A DNA stretch of 15,763 nt from UBA4416 sp043719555 (GCA_043719555.1 JAYSTR010000010.1:1-15763), one strand, 5' to 3'. Shown: positions 6,241 through 14,745, numbered from the stretch's first letter. Notes: generated by a model from the letters alone, not told the origin. Numbers and translations are program-made.

Positions 6241-9200
6241 TTACCTCACTAAAGTTAAATGCCCTTTTTCTTTTATTATTTCTCCTTTAGCAGTTGTGTA
6301 GTTAATCATATAAAAGTAAGTTCCTGAATTAGATTCAGCCCCCGATTTTGTTTTACCGTCCCAAAAGCCAGCTGTTCCGCTCCATTCGTGCATTTTTAAG
6401 CCCCATCTATCAAAAATAATACACGTTAAATCTTTAATACCACTTGCTTTTACTTTAAAATATTCGTTGGCATTATCGCCGTTTGGCGAAAATACGTTTG
6501 GTATTTCAATATACTCAACCGATACACATTTAGTTACTGAATCGGTACATTGGTTAAATTTAGCAGTAAGTTTAACACAACAAATAGCTGTATCTAAAGG
6601 TATAGTTATGGTTGTTAATGTATTACTTAAGGCAGCGTTACAAAGCGTCCACTCATAACTACTATAACCTGTACTAGTGTTTGATAGTGTAATAACCGAC
6701 CCAATTTGTAAATCCGACACGTTATCCATCCCTGTAAAGGCCGCTATCGGATTTAATAATAACACATTGGTTGTTGCCGTTCCAACGCATCCATTTAATA
6801 TTCCGTTTACCGAATAGGTTTGTGTATTTGAAGTTGGAACAACTGTAATGGTATTGGTATTATTTGCTCCAGTACTCCACGTGTATGTTGTAGCATTGCC
6901 GCTTGCTGTTAATGTAACGGCTTGGTTAATACAAGCTGTTGGTGAGTTAACTGTAATAATAGGTAATGCATTAACAGTAATTAAAATAGTGCCACTTGCT
7001 GGGCAAAAAGAATTACCGCTTACAGTGTAGGTTGTGTTTGCAGTTGGTGTTACCGTTAATGGATTTTGTGATGAACCATTATTCCAAGTGTAGCTTGATA
7101 TTGCAGTTGCCGTTGCTGTTAAAATTGTTGATTGCCCGGCACAAATTGTTTTTGTTGTTGCAGTAATTGTATACACAGGTTTTGCAGTAACGCTAATTGT
7201 TACAACAGCAGTGTTAGTGCAAACACCCACATTACCGGTTACGGTATAGGTTGTTAACGTTGTTGGACTAGCAACAACATTTGCTCCCGTTGTAGTATTT
7301 AAGCCCGTTGCAGGCGACCAGTTATAAATAGCTGCACCGCTTGCTGTTAAGTTTGCACTACTACCAGCACAAATATTGGTGGCCGAGGTAGTAGCATTTA
7401 CAGGTAATGGATTAAATATTGTTACAGTTGCGGTTGTTGATGAAGTGCCAGAGCAACTTGTACCAGTAACTGTATAAATTGATGTTGTATTAGGATTAAC
7501 ATTAATGCTTGCTTGATTTAAGTTTGATGATAATATATTATTACCGGCACTCCATGTATACGAACCTGCACCGCTTGCTGTTAATGTTACACTGCCTGTT
7601 GGGCAAGTAGTTGCGTTAGCCACTGTTATTTGTCCTGTACCTGTAACTAAAATTACATTTACTACTGCGGTATCTGAGCAAAAACCTTGTTTGCCTGTTA
7701 CAGTATACGATTGAGATGTGGTTGGTGTACCCGAAATAGTATTTGTGTTTAATGTAGTTACTCCCGTGCTCGAAACCCAATTATAAGTATTAGCTCCAGT
7801 TGCCATGGCTGTAAAAGTATTACCACTACAAAGCACAATGGGATTTGGTGTAGCGGTTACTGTAATATTATTAATGGATGTTTGCAATGTAGCCGTTGTT
7901 TGCCCACAGGTATTGGTAGCTGTAACGGTAAACACTCCACCTGTATTTGTATAATTTACGCTTATAGCTGAGTTTGTTGTTGATGAAGATGAAGTTAATG
8001 TAACGCCCGTTGGCAAAGCCCAATTATAAGTGGTTCCAATATAATTTGTGGCTGAGTAACTTACGTTATTTACATTTGGGCAAACAGTGCTTGCGCCTGT
8101 AATATTTACAACTGGCGGAATTGCAGCTACCACAACATCAACTGTTTGTGATGCCGAACTTGCACAACCAGCCGACTCTACGGTATAATTTGTGGAGATG
8201 GCTGGGCTAGCATTAGTAGTATTTGTGGTAGTGGATGATAATCCCAAGGCAGGCGTCCAAGTATACGTTAAGCCACCATTTACTAATAAGAGTGTATTTT
8301 GTAACGGACAAATAGTTACACTAGGTGAGATTGTTAGTGTTGGTGTATTTGGTATAACATAAATGGTTTGGTTTTTAAAATTGGTGCAAGTTACACTAGA
8401 AAATGGATTACCCGGTTCTGCTAATAATGATATGTTATAGATACCTGGTGTATTAAATATATGACTCGCATCAGGATTAGCACCAAATAAATCATTTGTA
8501 TTATCAGTATTATTTGGGCCGCTTGAAGGGTCGCCAAATGTCCATGTGTAATTATTGAAATTGAAACTTGGATGAGTAGATGTGTTATCGAATTGTACAC
8601 TTGCACCTACGCATACTGTATTAGATGGTAAAGCTGTAAAATTAGCAATAGGCGAATTTTCTACATTTACTGTAATATTATCAGTTGCAATTCCACAAGA
8701 GCCATAATCAATGGTTACGTTAAACGTTTGATTTCCTGATGATAATGAGGTAACGGTAATGGTTTGATTATTTTCTTGTCCAACTGGAACGGATGCTCCT
8801 GTCCAAGTGTAACTATTAGCAGAATTGGCTGTTAATGCGTATGGAGTTCCTTTGCAAACGTCGGCTGGCCCAGTAATATTGGCAATTGCTGGTGATTGGG
8901 TAAAGGTAGTTGTTTGAGGCAACATCACATTACCGCATGCATCTAATAATGTATTGCCATCGGTTCCTGTTTGTGAATTAATTGTCCATGGCCCAGCACC
9001 AGATAAAGCAGGCGTTATAGTAACCGTAATTTGAGAAACGTTAGCTCCACAATTTACACCTTGTGCCGCATTTACTGTATAAGGGCTACCAGTGCCAGTT
9101 ACTGTAAATGCACTACCGTCAGCATCTATCGATGCGCATTGCACAATTTCAGAAGTATTAATAGTTAAAACAGATGAGCCACAAGGCGCAGAAACACTGC

Positions 9201-9885
9201 TAATTGTAGGTGGTGTGTTATCAAATATAGAAGCTGTACCTGCACTAAAATCTAAACTATAACCACTTTGCGTAGATGAATAATTACTTACAATTAACAC
9301 GTATGTTTTACCTGGCGTTGTGGGTAAAATTGTACTTTGATTAATTCCACTAGCATTTTCGGATGCGTTTATGCCCGAAGATGATAATCCAGTGTTGCCA
9401 CTTGTAGCCGAATAATTACAACGAATTGGTGTAACTGCTCCACTTGCTATATCGGCACAAGATTTACCAGTTAAATCATATAAGGCATAGTCATAATCAT
9501 CACTTGGTGAATTTGGAGAAATTTGAAAAGCTAAATTACCTGAAGTATTTGAGGTAAAGGTATACCAAACAGAGTTTTTCTCTTGCTCTCCCAAACAGGA
9601 TGCATTTGCTGGAATTTCATTTAAATTTCCTGAACCACTGTATGAACCTGCAGTGTTATAAATATTTTGACAAACAGGAATTGCGCTACCACAATCTTGC
9701 TCAGGCGAAGATGATATTTTTAGTGTACCACTTTCATTTTTTAATTTACCTTGCTGAAACAACAATGTACGCTCTTCTTTTTCGCGAATACGCGTTTTTA
9801 AATCTTTTGCTATCGTTGTTTGCGCGATATAGCTTAATGAAAATGAAATAAAACTTATAGTTAATAATAGACTTTTAATTTGCAT
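6241..9885 (-). CDS. Giant multidomain cell-surface protein with T9SS type-B (CHU_C) C-terminal domain
   Basis: This is a predicted cell-surface adhesin-like protein of 1214 residues. Residues 1-21 are a signal peptide (SLLLTISFISFSLSYIAQ). Residues 60-215 form a beta-rich domain with NSVWYTFT and YDYALYDLTG, as in prepeptidase-C-like or CUB-like N-terminal modules of Bacteroidota surface proteins. About 225-335 is an Ig-like module. Residues 411-510 are PKD-like (PIANFTALPSNTVCVGASV; YTWTFGD; FNTPGIYNISLLAEPG). From about 515 to 1090 come many Ig-like or SprB-like repeats of roughly 70-90 residues with the pattern C-x-G-x-x-x-x-L-T-A-S-G-A-x-x-Y-x-W. Residues 1128-1214 are the gliding-motility-associated domain: IPNVFSPNGDNANEYF, IFDRWGLKMHEW, FWDGKTKSG and GTYFYMINY. 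Such type-B proteins leave by T9SS and are often mobile adhesins; this role is inferred. The ATG at 9885 precedes the signal peptide directly. Confidence 0.9.
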   Translation of the reverse strand: MQIKSLLLTISFISFSLSYIAQTTIAKDLKTRIREKEERTLLFQQGKLKNESGTLKISSSPEQDCGSAIPVCQNIYNTAGSYSGSGNLNEIPANASCLGEQEKNSVWYTFTSNTSGNLAFQISPNSPSDDYDYALYDLTGKSCADIASGAVTPIRCNYSATSGNTGLSSSGINASENASGINQSTILPTTPGKTYVLIVSNYSSTQSGYSLDFSAGTASIFDNTPPTISSVSAPCGSSVLTINTSEIVQCASIDADGSAFTVTGTGSPYTVNAAQGVNCGANVSQITVTITPALSGAGPWTINSQTGTDGNTLLDACGNVMLPQTTTFTQSPAIANITGPADVCKGTPYALTANSANSYTWTGASVPVGQENNQTITVTSLSSGNQTFNVTIDYGSCGIATDNITVNVENSPIANFTALPSNTVCVGASVQFDNTSTHPSFNFNNYTWTFGDPSSGPNNTDNTNDLFGANPDASHIFNTPGIYNISLLAEPGNPFSSVTCTNFKNQTIYVIPNTPTLTISPSVTICPLQNTLLLVNGGLTYTWTPALGLSSTTTNTTNASPAISTNYTVESAGCASSASQTVDVVVAAIPPVVNITGASTVCPNVNNVSYSATNYIGTTYNWALPTGVTLTSSSSTTNSAISVNYTNTGGVFTVTATNTCGQTTATLQTSINNITVTATPNPIVLCSGNTFTAMATGANTYNWVSSTGVTTLNTNTISGTPTTSQSYTVTGKQGFCSDTAVVNVILVTGTGQITVANATTCPTGSVTLTASGAGSYTWSAGNNILSSNLNQASINVNPNTTSIYTVTGTSCSGTSSTTATVTIFNPLPVNATTSATNICAGSSANLTASGAAIYNWSPATGLNTTTGANVVASPTTLTTYTVTGNVGVCTNTAVVTISVTAKPVYTITATTKTICAGQSTILTATATAISSYTWNNGSSQNPLTVTPTANTTYTVSGNSFCPASGTILITVNALPIITVNSPTACINQAVTLTASGNATTYTWSTGANNTNTITVVPTSNTQTYSVNGILNGCVGTATTNVLLLNPIAAFTGMDNVSDLQIGSVITLSNTSTGYSSYEWTLCNAALSNTLTTITIPLDTAICCVKLTAKFNQCTDSVTKCVSVEYIEIPNVFSPNGDNANEYFKVKASGIKDLTCIIFDRWGLKMHEWSGTAGFWDGKTKSGAESNSGTYFYMINYTTAKGEIIKEKGHLTLVR

Positions 9886-9905
9886 AACAATTTGAGTAAT
9901 TTTTG

Positions 9906-9944
9906 AAACGCCAAAATAGCGTTTTTTTGATTAAAAAAACGCTT
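9906..9944. promoter_or_regulatory. Overlapping inverted repeats in the 5' leader of the giant surface protein gene
   Basis: AGCGTTTTTTT (9918-9928), GATT, AAAAAAACGCT (9933-9943) is a perfect 11-bp hairpin. AAACGC (9906-9911), a 7-nt loop and GCGTTT (9919-9924) is a second hairpin using part of the same arm. On the minus-strand RNA the two pairings exclude each other and lie 21-58 nt before the ATG. The T-run is in the 5' arm of the long hairpin, so that hairpin does not look like an intrinsic terminator. The function is unknown; a leader switch or a mRNA-stability element is possible. Confidence 0.4.
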
Positions 9945-9954
9945 ACTATTTTTG
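9926..9954 (+). promoter_or_regulatory. Promoter-like pair pointing antisense to the 131-residue gene
   Basis: TTTG (9926-9929), 17 bp, TATTTTTG (9947-9954), an exact TAnnTTTG box at slightly short spacing. A transcript would start near 9961 and run antisense into the gene at 9992-10387. It would pass a 29-codon frame at 9964-10053 (MEIIEFEFAVML...). No conserved plus-strand gene follows, so this may be chance in AT-rich DNA. Confidence 0.2.
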
Positions 9955-9991
9955 TAAAATAAGATGGAGATAATTGAATTCGAATTTGCGG

Positions 9992-10387
9992 TTATGCTAA
10001 ATTCCTTACAATTTCTATTTGACTGCAAATACGCTCAATTAATAAAGCGATGATGCGTTTATTTACTTCTTTTTTATTTTGAGTATAAAACAAAAAATTT
10101 TCGGTAGTAAAATAGGCTACTATAAACCCTAAATTAAATTGCTTAAACTGAATATTCGATTTAAATAGATCGTGCACCTTGGCCACTTTTAAATGGTGTT
10201 TAAGCTTATGGAAATCTATTTTGTTTTCGATAATAGCAATTTCAAACGTTTGGATAATTAAGTCGTTTTGGAATTTTAAAATAGGTCGTAACACATCATT
10301 CTGAAAGGTTTCATTTTCTGATTCCGTTTCTCTAATAAATTCAATTTTAGGTAAGATGTTTTTTAATAAGTCGTTACGATTATCCAT
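9992..10387 (-). CDS. Conserved small helical protein of unknown function
   Basis: This 131-residue soluble protein has no signal peptide and a composition that suggests it is almost wholly helical. Recognisable blocks are NILPKIEFIRET near residue 10, FQNDVLRPILKFQNDLI near 28-44, and a C-terminal FLFYTQNKKEVNKRIIALLIERI. From memory, small proteins with the FQNxxLRPILKFQND block are common in Flavobacteriia and are sometimes labelled glyoxalase, but I see no glyoxalase metal-binding pattern and do not adopt that name. It is the last gene of the minus-strand run, 46 bp after gldD, and is probably transcribed with it. The initiating ATG is at 10385-10387. Confidence 0.7.
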   Translation of the reverse strand: MDNRNDLLKNILPKIEFIRETESENETFQNDVLRPILKFQNDLIIQTFEIAIIENKIDFHKLKHHLKVAKVHDLFKSNIQFKQFNLGFIVAYFTTENFLFYTQNKKEVNKRIIALLIERICSQIEIVRNLA

Positions 10388-10433
10388 TGCTTTGTTTTAA
10401 TATTGGTACAATATAGTCAATGTTTATCAAAAC

Positions 10434-11036
10434 CTATTTAGCGCTTTTCCATTTAAATGTTTTAATCATTTGCATGATATCAACACGTAAATAATCAACT
10501 ATAATTTTAACGGAATCAATATTGGGAACATTATTAAAATACAAGGCACCGCGCATAAAATGTGTGGTGCTATCAGTTACATAAAACTGTAAGTTTGATG
10601 CCGCATTGCCGCCTATATCGTACACCAAACCATATACTTTGGCACTGTCTCTTATAATAACTGTTTCTTCTAAACCTGTTGCTTTTATTTGGTGCTTAAT
10701 AGCAAAATCTCTGCATTGGCTTAAAATGGTATCTAAATTATTAGTGACTTCCTTATAGCTTAAATGTAATTGCGCATTGTATTTAGGGAAGTTTACGTTT
10801 ATCCAACAAGGGTTTGCGCCTTTATGTAAATCGTTTTTAATGTTGGCGTAGGTTGGAATTTCGAAACTATAAGGGCATAAGCTATCATACAAACGGTATT
10901 CTTTTTTCGGAAAATCAACTCTAAAATAACCCTTAGGTTTAGGAATAAATGTTTCGTCATAATCATCGCTACTACATGATACAACAGAAACCAAGATTAA
11001 AATAAGAGCAAAGAATTTAGTAATAGTCAATCGCAT
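10434..11036 (-). CDS. gldD: Gliding motility lipoprotein GldD
   Basis: GldD is an envelope lipoprotein needed for gliding and for function of the type IX secretion system in Flavobacterium johnsoniae; its exact biochemical role is not settled. Here a lipoprotein signal peptide (TKFFALILILVSVVSC) places the lipidated Cys at residue 21. The mature part opens with the family's typical block PKPKGYFRVDFPKKEYRLYD, then CPYSFEIP and CWINVNFPKYNAQLHLSYK. Length (200 residues) fits GldD. It lies 25 bp downstream of the channel gene and 46 bp upstream of the small helical gene. No gldB or gldC homologue is in the window. It matches the presence of type-A and type-B T9SS cargo genes nearby, although those are separate transcripts. 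Confidence 0.9.
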   Translation of the reverse strand: MRLTITKFFALILILVSVVSCSSDDYDETFIPKPKGYFRVDFPKKEYRLYDSLCPYSFEIPTYANIKNDLHKGANPCWINVNFPKYNAQLHLSYKEVTNNLDTILSQCRDFAIKHQIKATGLEETVIIRDSAKVYGLVYDIGGNAASNLQFYVTDSTTHFMRGALYFNNVPNIDSVKIIVDYLRVDIMQMIKTFKWKSAK

Positions 11037-11061
11037 TTTTTAGAAATGTTAATAATAAAAT

Positions 11062-12075
11062 TTAACTCAACAATTGTCTTAAGGCTACAATTTGCTCGGC
11101 TGTACCAAGTACAAATAATTTTGCGTCTGGAAAAATACGAGTGTCAGCACTAGGATTTACAATGTATTCGCCCATAGCCGTTTTAAAACCAATAATATTT
11201 GCTCCCGATTTATTTCTGATTTCTAAATCTTTTAGCGTTTTGTGCTTTAATGCTTCGGGAATTTGAGCAAAAGATATTTCTTCTAAATTAATATTACTAG
11301 TTCCCTCGGAGGTAATGCGATCAATAAATTCCATCACATCTGGTTTCATTACTAAAGTAGCCATGTGCGCTCCACCAACTTTATCAGGCATGATAACATT
11401 ATCAGCACCAGCAATTTTTAATTTGGTATCCGAGTTATCTTCACTGGCACGCGAAATAATCGTTAAATTTTTATTTAAGTTGCGAGCGGTAAGCACAATA
11501 AATAAATTATCAGCATCAATTGGCAGTGTTGTAATTAAAGCCTTCGCATTTAAAATACCTGCCTTTAAAAGAACCTCATCTTGTGTACTATCACCTTTTA
11601 AAACTAAATCGCTAAACTTATGATTCAGGCCTGCAATAATTTTATCATCGTTTTCAACAACTACAAAACGCTTGTTGTGTTTTTTTAAAACTTGGGCAGC
11701 TTGTCGTCCGTTACGGCCATAGCCGCAAATGATAACATGATCGGATAGTTTTTCTATAGATGCGTTCAATTTTCTGTTTTTAAAAAATTCGTTAAACTCG
11801 CCATCTATTACAAATTTTGTAATAGAGGATGCTGCATAAGCAAATGTACCAAAACTTGTGATAATAAGAAAGGCAGTAAATACTTTTCCAGCTTGACTTA
11901 GTGGGGCAACTTCGCCATAACCAACAGTTGCTACCGTAATAATGGTCATATAAAAGGCATCAAACCAACTATAGTTATCAATAATAACATAGCCAATGGT
12001 GCCTATCATCCATAAAATAAGTAATATGCACAAAGGCATTATAAACCGGAAATATGATCTTATAATCTCAATCAT
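11062..12075 (-). CDS. Two-TM potassium channel with cytosolic RCK (TrkA-N/TrkA-C) domain
   Basis: This is an inner-membrane ion channel of the MthK/Kch type. TM1 covers about residues 12-32. A pore helix leads into the selectivity filter TVGYGE at 50-55, which is diagnostic for K+. TM2 runs about 64-88. The cytosolic part holds a Rossmann RCK domain from residue 112 with the nucleotide-binding CGYGRNGRQ (117-125) and the acidic end VVVEND, followed by a TrkA-C domain in the last 80 or so residues. Channels of this type assemble as tetramers gated by a ligand on the RCK ring, such as Ca2+, a nucleotide or c-di-AMP; which one applies here cannot be told. Length (337) is normal. It lies 30 bp after the ABC permease and 25 bp before gldD. 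Start: ATG just before TM1. Confidence 0.92.
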   Translation of the reverse strand: MIEIIRSYFRFIMPLCILLILWMIGTIGYVIIDNYSWFDAFYMTIITVATVGYGEVAPLSQAGKVFTAFLIITSFGTFAYAASSITKFVIDGEFNEFFKNRKLNASIEKLSDHVIICGYGRNGRQAAQVLKKHNKRFVVVENDDKIIAGLNHKFSDLVLKGDSTQDEVLLKAGILNAKALITTLPIDADNLFIVLTARNLNKNLTIISRASEDNSDTKLKIAGADNVIMPDKVGGAHMATLVMKPDVMEFIDRITSEGTSNINLEEISFAQIPEALKHKTLKDLEIRNKSGANIIGFKTAMGEYIVNPSADTRIFPDAKLFVLGTAEQIVALRQLLS

Positions 12076-12105
12076 TTAAATCACAAGGTAATAAAAAAAA
12101 GGAAA

Positions 12106-13347
12106 CTACTCAAATCTTAAGCAATCAATTGGATCAAGTTTTGAGGCACGTTTAGCAGGAATATAACCACTTAAGAGACCTACTAATAAGCAAACAAAAA
12201 AGCCAATAATAACCCACATCCATGGCATAAAAAAAGATGACCCTAACGAAAACGAAATAAAGTTGGCCGCGATGACTCCCATTAAAATTCCAAAAAAACC
12301 ACCCATAAAACAGATAACCACACTCTCAATTAAAAATTGAGTTTTAATGGTTTCGGAAGTTGCTCCTAAGGCTTTACGTATACCAATTTCTTTTGTGCGT
12401 TCGGTCACCGATACCAACATAATATTCATTAAACCTATTGATGCACCTATTAATGTTATGATGCCGATAATTAATGCTCCCATTGAGGCTTTACTTGTTA
12501 AGCCTATTAACATATTAGCTAAACTATCAGCTTTTGATATTTCAAAATTATCTTGTTCGCCAACAGGCACACCTCTTATTTTACGAAACATCCCTGTTGC
12601 TTCATCTATTGCCATTGCTAGCCAAGCAGTATTTTTTGCCAATACAGAAATAGTAAAACTCATATCGGGTTTTCCAAAATATTGTCGTGCATTGGTAAGT
12701 GGAATTAAACAAACTTTGTCGCCACCAAATCCCATACTGTTACCTTTGCTGGCAAGCACTCCAATAATTTTATATTTACCACCATTAATGCTTATAATTT
12801 TATTCAATGATTTTTGTTTGCCTTTAAACAAATCGAATTCTATGTCTTTGCCAATAATAACAAGGTTTGTAGCCGATAAACTTTCTTGAGGTGAAAAATT
12901 TCTTCCAACTTCTAAGTTATAACCATTGGTATTTAAATAATTTTCATCAGCCCCAAAAATTTGAATATTAGGATTTGTTTTCTCGGAGTTGAATTTAAGC
13001 GTGGCATTAAACGATGCCATTGTTGATAAAGCAGTAGTTACAGGAAATGTAAATTCCTGTTTAAAACGAAGGGCTTCTTTGTAAGTGATGGATTCGTATT
13101 TTTTTGCTCGTTTTCCCTTACGTCCTACTTTTACAGTTACATCTTTATTTCTTATGGTAAATGAGTTCGCACCCATGCTTGTGAAATTGGCATTTATAGA
13201 GCCTTTCATGGCATCAATAGCAGATGATATTCCAACCAAAGCTGTAATGCCAAAAAAAATAATGAGCATCGTTAAAAACGTACGCAACTTATTGCCTTTA
13301 ATGGCATCTAATGATATCGCAATATTTTCTTTAAGATTTAACGGCAC
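12106..13347 (-). CDS. MacB/FtsX-type ABC transporter permease
   Basis: This is an inner-membrane permease subunit with the MacB topology. TM1 is at about residues 22-45, followed by a large periplasmic MacB_PCD domain (about 46-280) and then three TMs near 283-309, 341-362 and 374-393. The cytosolic coupling segment SVTERTKEIGIRKALGA (313-329) and the end GYIPAKRASKLDPIDCLRFE are family signatures. Such proteins drive export or envelope remodelling together with a LolD/MacB-like ATPase and often an HlyD-like adaptor. Neither is in this window, so the ATPase must be supplied from elsewhere. The start is GTG at 13347: no in-frame ATG lies upstream before a stop, and the next Met is inside TM1. 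It is 45 bp downstream of the ATL gene. Confidence 0.9.
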   Translation of the reverse strand: MPLNLKENIAISLDAIKGNKLRTFLTMLIIFFGITALVGISSAIDAMKGSINANFTSMGANSFTIRNKDVTVKVGRKGKRAKKYESITYKEALRFKQEFTFPVTTALSTMASFNATLKFNSEKTNPNIQIFGADENYLNTNGYNLEVGRNFSPQESLSATNLVIIGKDIEFDLFKGKQKSLNKIISINGGKYKIIGVLASKGNSMGFGGDKVCLIPLTNARQYFGKPDMSFTISVLAKNTAWLAMAIDEATGMFRKIRGVPVGEQDNFEISKADSLANMLIGLTSKASMGALIIGIITLIGASIGLMNIMLVSVTERTKEIGIRKALGATSETIKTQFLIESVVICFMGGFFGILMGVIAANFISFSLGSSFFMPWMWVIIGFFVCLLVGLLSGYIPAKRASKLDPIDCLRFE

Positions 13348-13392
13348 GTCGTAAAAGTATCAAATTGTTTTAGATAAACTTATATTCTTTAC

Positions 13393-13734
13393 TTATAACT
13401 CCAACTCAATAGTAGGATCCCAGTATAGTTCTTTAAAATTAACAACAATATCATTTTTAATTTCAATTTTTTCTTTTTCTAAAAGTTCCTGCATTAAAAT
13501 GGGTGTAGCAAAATGATGCTTGCCTGTTAATTGCCCATTACGATTAAGTACACGATGCGCAGGCACTTTAGGTGTTTGGTTATGTGCCGCATTCATGGCA
13601 TAACCTACTACACGTGATGATTTTGCTGCCCCTAAATATTTGGCAATAGCGCCATAACTGGTAACTCTGCCTTTGGGTATTAAACGAACTACTTGATATA
13701 CTTGCTCAAAAAAATCAGACGATGTATTTGCCAT
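13393..13734 (-). CDS. Alkyltransferase-like protein (ATL), MGMT family without the catalytic Cys
   Basis: This 113-residue protein is the DNA-binding domain of the O6-alkylguanine-DNA alkyltransferase fold. It shows IPKGRVTSYGAIAKYLG (19-35), the arginine-finger region SSRVVGYAMNA (39-49) and PAHRVLNRNGQLTG (58-71). In MGMT the active-site motif is PCHR; here Ala59 replaces Cys, so alkyl transfer is not possible. By family knowledge, ATL proteins with Trp or Ala at this position bind O6-alkylguanine, flip it out and hand it to nucleotide excision repair. Tyr27 and Arg41 for base flipping appear kept. The gene starts one base after the stop of the LuxE-like gene, so the two are translationally close. 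It is not next to uvr or ada genes. Confidence 0.88.
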   Translation of the reverse strand: MANTSSDFFEQVYQVVRLIPKGRVTSYGAIAKYLGAAKSSRVVGYAMNAAHNQTPKVPAHRVLNRNGQLTGKHHFATPILMQELLEKEKIEIKNDIVVNFKELYWDPTIELEL

Positions 13735-13735
13735 A

Positions 13736-14731
13736 TTATTGTATCATTAAATTACACCCTCTTAAATCACTATTATCAAATCGGCCAATAATTTCAAAGG
13801 TATAGTGGTTATGTTTTTTTCCTAAATCTTTGGTTTCAATAAATGAACAAGAGTTTAAGTTCGCCAAATCAATCACGTTTATACCACCGTTTTTTTGTTC
13901 TGCTAAATAATTAAAGGGATCGTTTATATCTCTTATTAATACTCGCATCCACGGCGGACAATTAAATAACCCATTTTCTTTGGAGTAGGCTTGCGATAAT
14001 AATTCCGTCATACCATATTCGCTATGAATGGTTTTTATGTTAAAGGATTGTTTGAGTAGTTGGTGTATTTCTTCTTTCAGTAATTCTTTGCGTTTACCTT
14101 TCATGCCACCCGTTTCCATTACAATAAAGTTCTCATTTAGGCTAATGTTTTTCTCTGCTAAATCGAGTAGGGCATAGGTAACTCCTAGTAATATGGTTTT
14201 TTGTTTTTGTTGTTTGAGTTGCCTTATTGTATGAATTAAATCCTCTACGTTATATAAATAAAAATTACTTAAAGGTTGTTGCGATTTCTTAATTAAATCA
14301 TCAAACATATATACTAAAGAGGAACCTTCTCGTTCTAAATAATTGGGGAGTAATGCTAAAATACAATAATCAGTTATGTTACCATAAAATTGCTCAAAGC
14401 CTTTACTGTAAGAAGTTTTGTAAAGATCAACATTTGTTACAAGATGTTTAGAATTTATTTGTTTAGTGGTTCCACTACTCGAAAATATAATATCGGTTGT
14501 TTTGGATGAATTACAAATGACTTGTTGTGTTTTAAAAAACTCTATTGGTAAAAAGGGAATTTGTAAATAGTGGGTAATGTTTGTTGGTTTAATAGTAAGT
14601 AAATCAACGTACTTTTTATACACAGAGTTGAACTCATATTGGTAATTAAAAACAGAAATAGCGGTTCGGTTAAAATCCTCTTCGGTTTTGATCGAGAAAA
14701 TCTGTGCGACTATTTCTTTTTCTGATAACAA
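13736..14731 (-). CDS. LuxE-family acyl-protein synthetase / acyltransferase-like protein
   Basis: This soluble protein resembles LuxE (acyl-protein synthetase) within the adenylate-forming superfamily, which activates a carboxylate as acyl-AMP. Motifs in order: IPFLPIEFFKTQQV (58-71), the P-loop-like SSSGTT (84-89), METGGMKGKRKEL (205-217), SEYGMTELLSQAYS (237-250), where the YGMTE block is the usual ATP/adenylate site, and GRFDNSDLRGCN (316-327). At 331 residues it matches LuxE-like stand-alone proteins of Bacteroidota. There are no lux luciferase genes here, so bioluminescence is not implied and the substrate is unknown. The start codon is TTG: an in-frame stop lies shortly upstream and there is no other early Met. 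It opens the minus-strand gene run and diverges from the lipoprotein gene at 14770, with 38 bp between starts. Confidence 0.83.
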   Translation of the reverse strand: MLSEKEIVAQIFSIKTEEDFNRTAISVFNYQYEFNSVYKKYVDLLTIKPTNITHYLQIPFLPIEFFKTQQVICNSSKTTDIIFSSSGTTKQINSKHLVTNVDLYKTSYSKGFEQFYGNITDYCILALLPNYLEREGSSLVYMFDDLIKKSQQPLSNFYLYNVEDLIHTIRQLKQQKQKTILLGVTYALLDLAEKNISLNENFIVMETGGMKGKRKELLKEEIHQLLKQSFNIKTIHSEYGMTELLSQAYSKENGLFNCPPWMRVLIRDINDPFNYLAEQKNGGINVIDLANLNSCSFIETKDLGKKHNHYTFEIIGRFDNSDLRGCNLMIQ

Positions 14732-14745
14732 GTTAAATTTTTTTG

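Noticed and set aside
6467..9851. Several plus-strand frames of 60-83 codons and one out-of-frame minus-strand frame opposite or within the giant surface gene
   Set aside because: Shadow frames; the minus-strand main frame has domains and a signal peptide throughout.
9918..9943. Intrinsic terminator for the small helical gene
   Set aside because: In this hairpin the T-run is in the 5' arm and the A-run in the 3' arm on both strands, the reverse of a terminator.
12347..12889. 180-codon plus-strand frame
   Set aside because: Antisense to the ABC permease, which has full family signatures; no start context or motif on the plus strand.
13736..14731. Evidence of bioluminescence from the LuxE-like gene
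   Set aside because: No luxA, luxB, luxC or luxD genes are present; LuxE-like proteins without lux genes are common in this phylum.
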